Positions 49,058 through 56,908 of a DNA stretch of 64,000 nt are shown here, piece by piece. Within the stretch, counting starts at the first letter, position 1. Every line of letters starts with the position of its first letter. The stretch covers positions 567,087 through 631,086 of the forward strand of contig NZ_LMOB01000002.1 in assembly GCF_001423185.1 (NCBI RefSeq), given 5' to 3'. The stretch is from Plantibacter sp. Leaf314 (lineage in GTDB: Bacteria; Actinomycetota; Actinomycetes; Actinomycetales; Microbacteriaceae). Both the position numbers and the translations under genes were made by a program. The notes under the pieces were generated by a model. That model worked only from the letters and a program-made list of their open reading frames with translations. It was not told where the DNA came from and searched no databases.

Positions 49058-50305
49058 ATGCGCGTGGTCATCATCGGAGCTGGCATCGGCGGACTCGCCA
49101 CGGCACTCAGCCTCGAAGCCGCCGGATTCCGGGACATCCAGATCTACGATCGGGTCGCACGGATCCGCGGACTTGGCGTCGGCATCAATCTGCTCCCCCA
49201 TGCCCTCCGCGAGCTCACCGAACTCGGACTCGCCGAGCGCATCGCGTCGCTCGGGGTCGCGCCGTCACGACTCGGCTATCACAACCGACGCGGGCAGCTC
49301 ATCTGGCAGGAGCCGCGTGGTCTCGCCGCGGGCTACCGGTGGCCGCAGCAGTCCGTCCACCGCGGACGCCTGCAGCTCGAGCTCCTCGATGCGGTGCGCG
49401 AGCGCCTCGGAGACCGAGTCCACACCTCGCACCGACTCGTCGAGGTGATCTCCGGCACCGACCGTGACCGCGTGGTGCTCGATACGCCGGACGGGCCGGC
49501 CGACGTCACCGCCGACCTCGTGGTCGCCGCCGACGGCATCCACTCCGCCGTGCGCGCGCAGTACTACCCGACGGAGGGCCCGCCGCGCGAGAGCGGTTTG
49601 ACGCTCTGGCGTGGAACGACGGTCGCAGCGCCGTTCCTGGATGGCACGACGATGATCATGGCCGGTGACTCGGACCAGAAGTTCGTCGCCTACCCGCTGT
49701 CCCCGCCCGACGCCGACGGGCTGGCACGCATCAACTTCGTCGCCGAGCAACGCGGCGCAGCGTCCGCGGCGGTCGACTGGAACGCTCGGGTCGATCCCGC
49801 GCCGATCGTCGAGCGCTTCCGCAACTGGTCGTTCGACTGGCTGGACATCCCCGGACTCATCGGCACGGCTGACGAGATCCTGGAGTACCCGATGGTCGAC
49901 CGCGACGCGCTTCCGCGCTGGACCTTCGGTCGCACGACACTGCTGGGCGACGCCGCGCATGCGATGTACCCGAACGGGTCGAACGGCGCGTCCCAGGCGA
50001 TCATCGATGCGCGGACGCTCGCCCATCGACTCGCGACCTGCGCGACGATCGACGAGGCGCTGGAAAGCTACGAGGCGGAACGCCGCCCACGCACCGCCGC
50101 CCTGCTGGAGGAGACCCGCAGGACCGGCCCGGAACAGGTGATGCAACTCGCCTACGAGCGCGCGCCCGAGGGGTTCGAGCACATCGACGACGTGATCCCG
50201 GCCGCGGAGCTCGCGGCCATCGCGGATGGGTACAAGCGGGCTGCCGGGTTCCATCCCGAGGCGCTGAACCTGCGCCCGTCGCTCAGCGCCCGGGTGCGGG
50301 CATGA
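49058..50305 (+). CDS. PhzS-like FAD-dependent monooxygenase
   Basis: A 415-residue group A flavoprotein monooxygenase. The three family motifs are present: GxGxxG in 'VVIIGAGIGGLATALSLEAAG' at the N-terminus, the DG motif in 'VVAADGIHSAVRAQYYP', and the GD motif in 'TTLLGDAAHAMYPNGSNGAS'. Stretches such as 'LGVGINLLPHALREL', 'SVHRGRLQLELLDAVRERLG' and 'YPMVDRDALPRWTFGRTTLLG' closely recall PhzS, which hydroxylates a phenazine carboxylate. A phenazine or other N-heteroaromatic substrate is an inference. The ATG follows GAGAGGGA. It overlaps the MarR gene by 4 nt, giving a three-gene operon with DUF3237. Confidence 0.85.
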   Translation: MRVVIIGAGIGGLATALSLEAAGFRDIQIYDRVARIRGLGVGINLLPHALRELTELGLAERIASLGVAPSRLGYHNRRGQLIWQEPRGLAAGYRWPQQSVHRGRLQLELLDAVRERLGDRVHTSHRLVEVISGTDRDRVVLDTPDGPADVTADLVVAADGIHSAVRAQYYPTEGPPRESGLTLWRGTTVAAPFLDGTTMIMAGDSDQKFVAYPLSPPDADGLARINFVAEQRGAASAAVDWNARVDPAPIVERFRNWSFDWLDIPGLIGTADEILEYPMVDRDALPRWTFGRTTLLGDAAHAMYPNGSNGASQAIIDARTLAHRLATCATIDEALESYEAERRPRTAALLEETRRTGPEQVMQLAYERAPEGFEHIDDVIPAAELAAIADGYKRAAGFHPEALNLRPSLSARVRA

Positions 50306-50781
50306 CGCTCGACGCCTCGCGACTCGCCGCCGTGATCTCGCCGCTGCGGCGGGCGTTGCTCGCCGCAGCGAAGGAGCGGGAGGGGTTGCCGAACATCCCG
50401 GACGCGCAGATCGAGGTCTTGCGGGCGCTTCCGCCCGGGGTGGTCCGATCGCCTGGCGAGCTCGCAGCCGAGCTGGGCCTCCAGCGGTCGACGTTGAGCA
50501 ATCTGCTCGGCGGAATGGAGCAGACCGATCTCATCACCCGGCAGCCGGGGGCCGGTGACCGTCGCCAGGTCGAGGTGCGCGCCTCAACGCTGGCGCTCCA
50601 GCACCTCACCGCGTTCGACCAGGCAGCCACCGAAATCCTGGCCGACGTCACCGGCGCCCTCGGTCCGGACGATCAACGACTCCTGTCCGATGCGCTGCCC
50701 TCGTTGGAACGACTCCGCGCGGCCCTGCAGACCCGACCGAAACCGCTCCCCGACCACCGATCGAAAGACCTCCGCACATGA
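50302..50781 (+). CDS. MarR-family regulator
   Basis: A 159-residue winged-helix protein. The DNA-binding region reads 'GVVRSPGELAAELGLQRSTLSNLLGGMEQTDLITRQPGAGDRRQVEV' (about residues 45-95), with the wing 'GDRRQ' typical of MarR proteins, flanked by helical dimerisation parts. Its start overlaps the monooxygenase stop (ATGA), and its own stop overlaps the DUF3237 start the same way. It probably senses an aromatic compound and controls this operon, as MarR proteins in aromatic-degradation operons do. Confidence 0.85.
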   Translation: MTLDASRLAAVISPLRRALLAAAKEREGLPNIPDAQIEVLRALPPGVVRSPGELAAELGLQRSTLSNLLGGMEQTDLITRQPGAGDRRQVEVRASTLALQHLTAFDQAATEILADVTGALGPDDQRLLSDALPSLERLRAALQTRPKPLPDHRSKDLRT

Positions 50782-51245
50782 CCACCCAGGCACCTGTACC
50801 CACGCTCGTCCCAGCCTTCGACGCGATCGTGACCCTGGGCGAGCTCCAGGACCACGGACCCACTCGAGCCGGCCACCGCCGGATCATCCCGGTCACCGGC
50901 GGTTCGCTGCGCGGTGATGTCGAGGCGGAGATCCTTCCCGGCGGAGCCGATTGGCAGATCATGCGTACCGACGGCGCCTTGGAGATCGACGGGCGGTACT
51001 CGGCGCGGACGCGGTCCGGAGACCTCGTCCATCTGCGGGTCAGCGGCGTGCGAAGTGGGAGCCCAGCCGTCCTCGCGTCACTCCTCGCGGGGGCCGAGGT
51101 CCCACCCGCCGAGTACTACTTCCGCACCAGTGTCAGCATCGAGACCTCCGCTCCCCGGCTGGAGCACCTTCAGCACTCGCTGTTCGTCGCGTCCTGCGTC
51201 CGGCGCGCGGCGACGGTCGAGTACCGCGCCTACCGCGTCACCTAG
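50778..51245 (+). CDS. DUF3237-family protein
   Basis: A 155-residue beta-barrel protein of the DUF3237 family: 'RRIIPVTGGSLRGDVEAEIL' near residue 35, 'GALEIDGRYSARTRSGDLVHL' in the middle, 'YYFRTSVSIETSAPRLEHLQ' and 'SLFVASCVRR' near the end are all typical. The biochemical role of the family is unknown, though it often lies beside oxidoreductase genes for aromatic compounds. It is the last gene of the monooxygenase operon, by a 4-nt overlap, and converges on the permease gene. Confidence 0.82.
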   Translation: MTTQAPVPTLVPAFDAIVTLGELQDHGPTRAGHRRIIPVTGGSLRGDVEAEILPGGADWQIMRTDGALEIDGRYSARTRSGDLVHLRVSGVRSGSPAVLASLLAGAEVPPAEYYFRTSVSIETSAPRLEHLQHSLFVASCVRRAATVEYRAYRVT

Positions 51246-51291
51246 CAGCCCACTGCTGGATGCCCGGTGAGTCTCCGGCGGAGCCCCGCGG

Positions 51292-52881
51292 TCACGACAG
51301 CAGGCGTTGCTCGTCGAGGGCCGCATCGGCGACCGCATCGGAGCGGCTCAGGGTCTCGCCGCGGAAGAAGGCGGGTGAGGCCTTCGCCTGGATGAACATG
51401 ATGACGATGCCGACCACGAACACCAGCACACCCATGATGCCGACCAGCCCCACCCCGAGGATCTGGCTTCCGGAGCCGAACGCCGGGTCCATGGCGTCCC
51501 AGAGAGTCTGCGCGAAGATGACCAGGAGCATCACCCCGCCGATCCCGGGTAGGACCACCTGAGCGAGCACGGCCTTCCAGCCGGTCGCAATGGCCTGCTT
51601 GCGGAAGTACCAGGTACTGGCCAAGGCGGTGAGGCCGTAGTAGAAGCACACCATGATGCTCAGCGTCGTGATCGTGTCCCAGAGCGTGTCCTCGCTCACG
51701 AAGCGGAGGACCGCGTAGAACACGGACGCGACGATCGATGAGGTCAGGAGCGCTGCCGACGGCGATTTGTATCGCGGATGGATGCGCTTCAGCCCGGCGG
51801 GAAGGGCGCCGTAGTGGGCCATCGCGAGCATCGTGCGCGCCGGCGAGATCGCGGTCGAGTTGATGGATGCCATGGCGCTGACCAGGATCGCCAGGGACAA
51901 CAGGATCGCCGCAGGTCCCATCACCGGGTTCGCGAGCGCGGCGAAGACGTTCTCCGCGATGTCCGGATTACCGAGTCCGGTCCCGGTCGTACCGGTGCCG
52001 GCGAATGCGAGGGTCGCCGCCGCGATCCCGACGTACATTACGACGAGCAGGACGAGAAGAATCGATGCCGCCTTGCTCTCGGTGGAGATCCGGCCGCGCG
52101 CGGCCCTGGTCTCCTCGCCCATCGTGAGGACCGTGTCCCATCCCCAATAGACGAAGATCGAGACGGCGAGCCCTGCGGAGAATGCACTGAATCCGTCGAT
52201 GCGGGTCGGGTCGAACCACGACAGGTCCGGGACGCGGCCGGCCGGGTTGGCGTCGTCGGCCGCTCCGGCGAGGAGGGCGATGAGGAACCACACGAGGATG
52301 GCCATCTGGAACGCGACGGCGCAGTACTGGAACACCTTGGTTGACGTCATCCCCCGGTAGGAGATGAACGTGGCGATCGCCATGAAGGCGAGACAGGTCG
52401 CGACGTTGATGGCCGGGTTCTCCGTCAACAGCGCCAGCGATGGATCGCGGAACAGAATCGCGAGGCTCTGGTAGAAGAAGTCGACGGCAATGCCTGCGAG
52501 ATTGGACAGGACGAGCACCGTCGATGCCACGAGTCCCCAACCGGTGAGCCATCCGACCCACGGCCCGAAGGCACGCGAGCCCCAGGTGAACGACGTCCCC
52601 GAATCCGGCATCGCCGTGTTCAGCGCCCGGTATCCGAACGCCACGAGGAGCATCGGGATGAAGCCGACGAGGAAGATCGCGGGGGTCTGATCCCCCACCA
52701 CACTCGCCGCCGGGCCGACCGACGCGGTGAGCGTGATCGCCGGCGCACAGGTCGAGATCCCCAGGACCAGCGCTCCGAGCACCCCGATCTGTCCCCGGGG
52801 CAGGCCTTTCCTGCTCAAGCCGGTCACGGCGTCCAGGGAACGTGTCTGCGGGCTCGGGCCGCTGAGGTCGAACGTGTCCAC
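51292..52881 (-). CDS. APC-superfamily amino acid/amine permease
   Basis: A 529-residue transporter with about twelve membrane segments. The N-terminal 'LSRKGLPRGQIGVLGALVLGIS' and the unwound-helix motif 'PAITLTASVGPAASVVGDQTPAIFLVGFIPM' identify the amino acid-polyamine-organocation superfamily; 'VSIFVYWGWDTVLTMGEETRAARG' is the conserved helix-6 region. Substrates are amino acids, polyamines or related amines. I chose GTG 52881; the ribosome site is weak. It is divergent from the esterase gene, and the 229-bp region between them contains the ACATAC-N3-GTATGT palindrome also found between the TetR and amidase genes. Confidence 0.85.
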   Translation of the reverse strand: MDTFDLSGPSPQTRSLDAVTGLSRKGLPRGQIGVLGALVLGISTCAPAITLTASVGPAASVVGDQTPAIFLVGFIPMLLVAFGYRALNTAMPDSGTSFTWGSRAFGPWVGWLTGWGLVASTVLVLSNLAGIAVDFFYQSLAILFRDPSLALLTENPAINVATCLAFMAIATFISYRGMTSTKVFQYCAVAFQMAILVWFLIALLAGAADDANPAGRVPDLSWFDPTRIDGFSAFSAGLAVSIFVYWGWDTVLTMGEETRAARGRISTESKAASILLVLLVVMYVGIAAATLAFAGTGTTGTGLGNPDIAENVFAALANPVMGPAAILLSLAILVSAMASINSTAISPARTMLAMAHYGALPAGLKRIHPRYKSPSAALLTSSIVASVFYAVLRFVSEDTLWDTITTLSIMVCFYYGLTALASTWYFRKQAIATGWKAVLAQVVLPGIGGVMLLVIFAQTLWDAMDPAFGSGSQILGVGLVGIMGVLVFVVGIVIMFIQAKASPAFFRGETLSRSDAVADAALDEQRLLS

Positions 52882-53045
52882 GCCAGGCCAGTCTTTCTCG
52901 AGGGTGATGCAGGACGCGCGTCGTCGATGACGGCGGACGGGTCGTGTCACCTGAGAGAGGCCGACCAGAAGCTGACGTTAGGAGTCAATGCGCAATTGTG
53001 TCAATAGCGATTTCTTTACTGGATATTCACTCTCGACCTAGACCG

Positions 53046-53060
53046 ACATACGGTGTATGT
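53046..53060. promoter_or_regulatory. TetR-type operator copy 1
   Basis: ACATAC-GGT-GTATGT is a perfect 6-bp inverted repeat 50 bp before the esterase start, in the divergent permease/esterase promoter region. A near-identical site lies at 54764-54778 beside the TetR gene. Confidence 0.7.
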
Positions 53061-53110
53061 TTTCCTTTCGACGCGAGGGACCCGACCCGGACGCGACCCA
53101 AGGAGACAAC

Positions 53111-54046
53111 GTGCCGATCACGGTCGATCCGATCTTCGACGCCGCATTGACGGAAGCAGCCGCGGCTCCAAGACTGCCGCGGGGCGACGCCGCAGCCCGC
53201 CGCGCCGCGCTCGATCCGCTCCTCGCGGAGGAGTTCCGGCGCATGGGTCCCACACCCGACGTCTCGCATCGTGATGTCCGCCTGCCGGTGGACGATGGGC
53301 AGGAGATCCTCGCGCGCTGGTACAGCCGCGTCGGATCGGCGCCTGGATCGGCGGTGGTGTTCTTGCACGGCGGCGGTCTGATCGCCGGTTCGGTCGAGAT
53401 CTACCACCCCTACGTGGCGCACCACGTGCACTGGTCCGGGGTGCCGATCCTCTCCGTCGACTACCGCTTGGCCCCCGCCGCCACTGGCGACACCCCGGCG
53501 CAGGACGCGATGGCCGCCCTGCGCTGGTTGTCCGAACACGCGACCGAGTTGGGGGTCGATCCACACCGGCTGGCACTCATGGGAGACTCCGCCGGCGGTG
53601 GAATCGCGGCGGCGGCGGCGATCATCGCGCGCGACAACGGGATCGAAGTCGCCCGCCAGATCCTCATCTTCCCGATGCTCGACGATCGCACGGTCGGCGC
53701 GGATCCCTCACTCGGCCGACCGGGCATCTGGACGGACGACGACAACTACACCGGCTGGCATGCGCTGCTCGGCGACCGTCTGGGGACCGACGCGGTCTCG
53801 GCGTATGCCGCCCCCGCACGGCTCGGGGACTTCTCGCGCCTTGCGCCGGCATACATCGAGGTCGGAAGCGTCGACCTCTTCCGCGATGAGAGCATCGACT
53901 ACGCGCGCAGATTGTTGCGGGCGGGGGTACAGACGGAACTGCACGTCCACCCCGGCGCACCGCACGCCTACGACTCGATGGCCCTCGACTCGGCGTTCGC
54001 GGACCGTTGGAGGGCGGATCGCACCCGAGCACTCATGGGGATTTGA
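53111..54046 (+). CDS. HSL-type alpha/beta hydrolase (esterase)
   Basis: A 311-residue hydrolase of the hormone-sensitive-lipase group (fold-3). The oxyanion motif is 'VVFLHGGGLIAGS', the nucleophile elbow 'LALMGDSAGGGIAAAAA', the Asp likely in 'VGSVDLFRDESIDYA', and the His in 'VHPGAPHAYDSMA'. It hydrolyses short esters or lactones. GTG 53111 is supported by AAGGAG 5 nt upstream; the ATG at 53057 would overlap the operator. It probably belongs to the same regulon as the amidase because of the shared palindrome. Confidence 0.87.
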   Translation: MPITVDPIFDAALTEAAAAPRLPRGDAAARRAALDPLLAEEFRRMGPTPDVSHRDVRLPVDDGQEILARWYSRVGSAPGSAVVFLHGGGLIAGSVEIYHPYVAHHVHWSGVPILSVDYRLAPAATGDTPAQDAMAALRWLSEHATELGVDPHRLALMGDSAGGGIAAAAAIIARDNGIEVARQILIFPMLDDRTVGADPSLGRPGIWTDDDNYTGWHALLGDRLGTDAVSAYAAPARLGDFSRLAPAYIEVGSVDLFRDESIDYARRLLRAGVQTELHVHPGAPHAYDSMALDSAFADRWRADRTRALMGI

Positions 54047-54064
54047 GCCGCCGCGCGTCGCGGC

Positions 54065-54760
54065 CTAGCGTTCCTCGGTCGGTCGGCCCTGCGGCCGAGC
54101 GGACGCGATGAGCATCCGTAGCCCCAGCTCGAACGCTCGCGTCGCCACCGGGTCGAGCGGGTCCTCGTCCTCCAGAGCGACGAACGCCGCGGCGAACCGG
54201 GGGAACCGATCCTCCTGTCCGCTGGGATCGAAGACGACGGTCGGACCAGACATGTCCAGCACGCTGCCCAGGATGAACGACTCGAACGCGGTCAGGAGCG
54301 GCAGGACGTCGCCGATCCGCCATCCGACGGCTTCCGCCGCGACGACGAAGTCCTCGTACTCGGCGAGGAGCACTGGCGCGGACACCTTGGTGGTCATGAG
54401 GAGCGGGATCGTCTTCGGATGGTTCGCGAACGCCCGTCGGTAGGACGTCGCCCAGGCGAACAATCCCTCCTCCCACGGCTGTTCGACGAGCGGCCGTGAG
54501 TCGATCGGCGCCGACACCAGCGCTCGTACGTCCTCGACCATGGCGGCACGGCTCGGCACGTGGTTGTACAACGACGCCGGATTCACGCCGAGCTTCGCGG
54601 CCACACGGCGGATGCTCGCACCCTCGACGCCCTCTCGGTCCACGAGTGCGAGGGCGGTGCGGGCGATGAGATCACGACTGAGTAGGGGTCTCGGCGGTCG
54701 AGCGATAGGAACCTCCTTGTACGCACCCCAGCCTATCCGTTGAAGAAGTCTGGTGCTCAA
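54065..54760 (-). CDS. TetR regulator of the amidase cluster
   Basis: A TetR-family repressor with the N-terminal HTH 'GASIRRVAAKLGVNPASLYNHVPSRAAMVEDV' and a TetR_C-type ligand domain. Its start is odd: an ideal AAGGAGGT lies at the correct distance from an ATC codon (54706), while the only standard upstream start, TTG 54760, has no ribosome site and falls next to the operator. If ATC is used the protein has 213 residues beginning 'IARPPRPLLSRDL'. It is divergent from the amidase gene, and the palindrome between them occurs again before the esterase, so it likely represses both. Confidence 0.83.
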   Translation of the reverse strand: MSTRLLQRIGWGAYKEVPIARPPRPLLSRDLIARTALALVDREGVEGASIRRVAAKLGVNPASLYNHVPSRAAMVEDVRALVSAPIDSRPLVEQPWEEGLFAWATSYRRAFANHPKTIPLLMTTKVSAPVLLAEYEDFVVAAEAVGWRIGDVLPLLTAFESFILGSVLDMSGPTVVFDPSGQEDRFPRFAAAFVALEDEDPLDPVATRAFELGLRMLIASARPQGRPTEER

Positions 54761-54763
54761 GAA

Positions 54764-54778
54764 ACAAACGCTGTATGT
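54764..54778. promoter_or_regulatory. TetR-type operator copy 2
   Basis: ACAAAC-GCT-GTATGT matches the 53046 site in both arms except one base, and extends outward to AAAC...GTTT-like flanks. It lies between the divergent TetR and amidase genes, 49 bp before the amidase start. Confidence 0.7.
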
Positions 54779-54826
54779 TTTAGTCCCAACGCGCCGGATC
54801 GCCGTGCGTATTCGGAAATGAGACTC

Positions 54827-56851
54827 ATGGACAACTCGACTTTCACCGTCGTCGAAGCCGACATTCGGCAGCTGAACGCTGCGATGGACGAGGGGCTCGT
54901 GACGAGCGTGGAACTCGTCGCCCGCTATCTCAATCGCATCGCCTTCTATGATCGGTCGGGCATCCGGCTCAACGCCGTTCCTGTCATCAGTCCCCGCGCG
55001 TTCGACGACGCGCGCGCTTCCGATCTCCGGCGTGCCGACGGAGCGTCGCTCGGGCTGCTCGACGGCATCCCGTTCACCGCGAAGGACAGCTACGCCGTGG
55101 CGGGGATGACCGTGTCAGCCGGATCTCCTGCCTTCTCCGACGTCGTCGCGTCGCGGGATGCGTTCGCCATCGACCGACTCCGGAAGGCCGGCGCGGTCTT
55201 CCTCGGTCTGACCAACATGCCGCCGATGGCGGCCGGCGGGATGCAGCGCGGTCTCTACGGTCGGGCGGAATCCCCGTACGATCCCGGCTTCCTGACGTCG
55301 GCCTTCGGCTCCGGATCGTCGAACGGGTCGGGTACGGCGACGGCGGCGAGCTTCGCCGCCTTCGGACTCGCAGAGGAGACCTGGTCCTCGGGCCGGGCGC
55401 CGGCGTCGAACAACGGGCTCGTGGCGTACACGCCGTCCCGCGGCGTGATCTCCCTCCGAGGCAACTGGCCGTTGGTACCGACCATGGACGTCGTCGTTCC
55501 GCACACCCGGACCATGTCCGATATGCAGATCGTCGTGGACACGCTGATCGCCGACGACCTGGACACGGACGGCGACTTCTGGCGGACCCAGCCGTGGATC
55601 GCTCTCCCCCGCCCGTCGGAGCTGCGACCCGGCTCGCTCGTCGACCTCGACCCACTGCCCCTGAAGGGTCTGCGATTCGCGGTGCCGCGGATGTACATCA
55701 ATGGAGACGCCGAGTCCGCCCACCCGATCACGACCCGTGAGAGTGTCATCGCCCTCTGGTCGACCCTGCGAGCTGAGCTCGAGGCCGCCGGCGCGGAAGT
55801 GGTCGAAACCGCCTTCCCGGCAGTCGACAACTACGAGCGATTGCATGAGGGCGACCTCGACCTCGTCGAGCGAGGCCTGGTCACGGAGCAGTACCTCCTC
55901 GACGAGGTGGGCGCATTATCGATCTGGGCGATGGACGACCACCTCCGACGGAACGCCGACCCGACGCTCCACCGGCTCGCCGACGCGGACGCGCCGCGCA
56001 TCTTCCCCAAGCCGCAGGGAGCCCTCGACGACCGATACGGTCGGTTCCCGTTCGACATCGCGTACGACATCGCCGACTACGTCCCGCGGGCCGCTGAGCG
56101 CGTCGTCGACTGGGCCGAGATCCCCGGCTTGGAACAGGGGCTTCGCGGCCTGGAAGCGGCGCGGCGCAGCGACCTGGAAGCCTGGATGGACGAGGAACGC
56201 CTCGATGCGGTGATCTTCCCCGCAGCCGCCGACATCGGCCCGGCGGATGCGGACGTGAACCCGCGATCCGCCGACATCGCCTGGCAGAACGGTGTCTGGG
56301 TGTCGAACGGCAACCTGGTGCCGAGGCACCTCGGGGTCCCAACGTTCACCGTCCCGATGGGCGTCATGGACGACCTGGGAATGCCCGTGGGCGCGACCAT
56401 CGCCGGGCGCGCGCACGACGACGTTCGCCTCATGCGGATCGCCGCAGCCGTCGAGTCCCTCCGTCAGCGACGAGTAGCACCCGGGAGGACGCCGACGCTC
56501 GCGACCGAGCAACTCTTCCCCACCGCAGCTCCCGCCGCACCGGGTTCGATCACCGTGGCGATCGGAACGGTGACGGTCGACGCTGGAGCGCACGACGACG
56601 TGGTCCGGTTCACGGCCACGGTAACCGGTGGCGTCGCCGATGAGGCCGTCGCCTCCGTCGACGGCGTGCCGGTGCAACTCACCCGGCGAGGGGACCGGCT
56701 CGAGGGCGAACTCACCGTCCCCGCCGGTCGCTTCGAGCAGCCGCACAGCGAATGGCGGGCGCCGTACGGCCCCCTCGTCGTGGTCGTGGTCAGGCAGTCC
56801 GGTGGAGCCACCGTCGGGGCTGTCGCCACGACGCTGGCAGCGCCCTTCTGA
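54827..56851 (+). CDS. Amidase-signature hydrolase with C-terminal extension
   Basis: A 674-residue amidase. The Ser-cisSer-Lys triad is present: Lys in 'GIPFTAKDSYAVAGM' near residue 80, and the two Ser in 'SAFGSGSSNGSGTATAASFA' and 'ETWSSGRAPASNNGLVAYTPSRG' near residues 165 and 190; the last segment replaces the usual 'GTDTGGS' but is known in this subgroup. About 120 C-terminal residues form an extra beta-rich domain. The first ~35 residues carry no secretion signal. It cleaves an amide bond, releasing an amine or ammonia. ATG 54818 is an alternative start. It heads the long plus-strand catabolic operon. Confidence 0.87.
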   Translation: MDNSTFTVVEADIRQLNAAMDEGLVTSVELVARYLNRIAFYDRSGIRLNAVPVISPRAFDDARASDLRRADGASLGLLDGIPFTAKDSYAVAGMTVSAGSPAFSDVVASRDAFAIDRLRKAGAVFLGLTNMPPMAAGGMQRGLYGRAESPYDPGFLTSAFGSGSSNGSGTATAASFAAFGLAEETWSSGRAPASNNGLVAYTPSRGVISLRGNWPLVPTMDVVVPHTRTMSDMQIVVDTLIADDLDTDGDFWRTQPWIALPRPSELRPGSLVDLDPLPLKGLRFAVPRMYINGDAESAHPITTRESVIALWSTLRAELEAAGAEVVETAFPAVDNYERLHEGDLDLVERGLVTEQYLLDEVGALSIWAMDDHLRRNADPTLHRLADADAPRIFPKPQGALDDRYGRFPFDIAYDIADYVPRAAERVVDWAEIPGLEQGLRGLEAARRSDLEAWMDEERLDAVIFPAAADIGPADADVNPRSADIAWQNGVWVSNGNLVPRHLGVPTFTVPMGVMDDLGMPVGATIAGRAHDDVRLMRIAAAVESLRQRRVAPGRTPTLATEQLFPTAAPAAPGSITVAIGTVTVDAGAHDDVVRFTATVTGGVADEAVASVDGVPVQLTRRGDRLEGELTVPAGRFEQPHSEWRAPYGPLVVVVVRQSGGATVGAVATTLAAPF

Positions 56852-56908
56852 CCTCGAACGTTCAGCTCCACTTCCACCTCACCATCTGTAGACCATTGGA
56901 GAAACATC

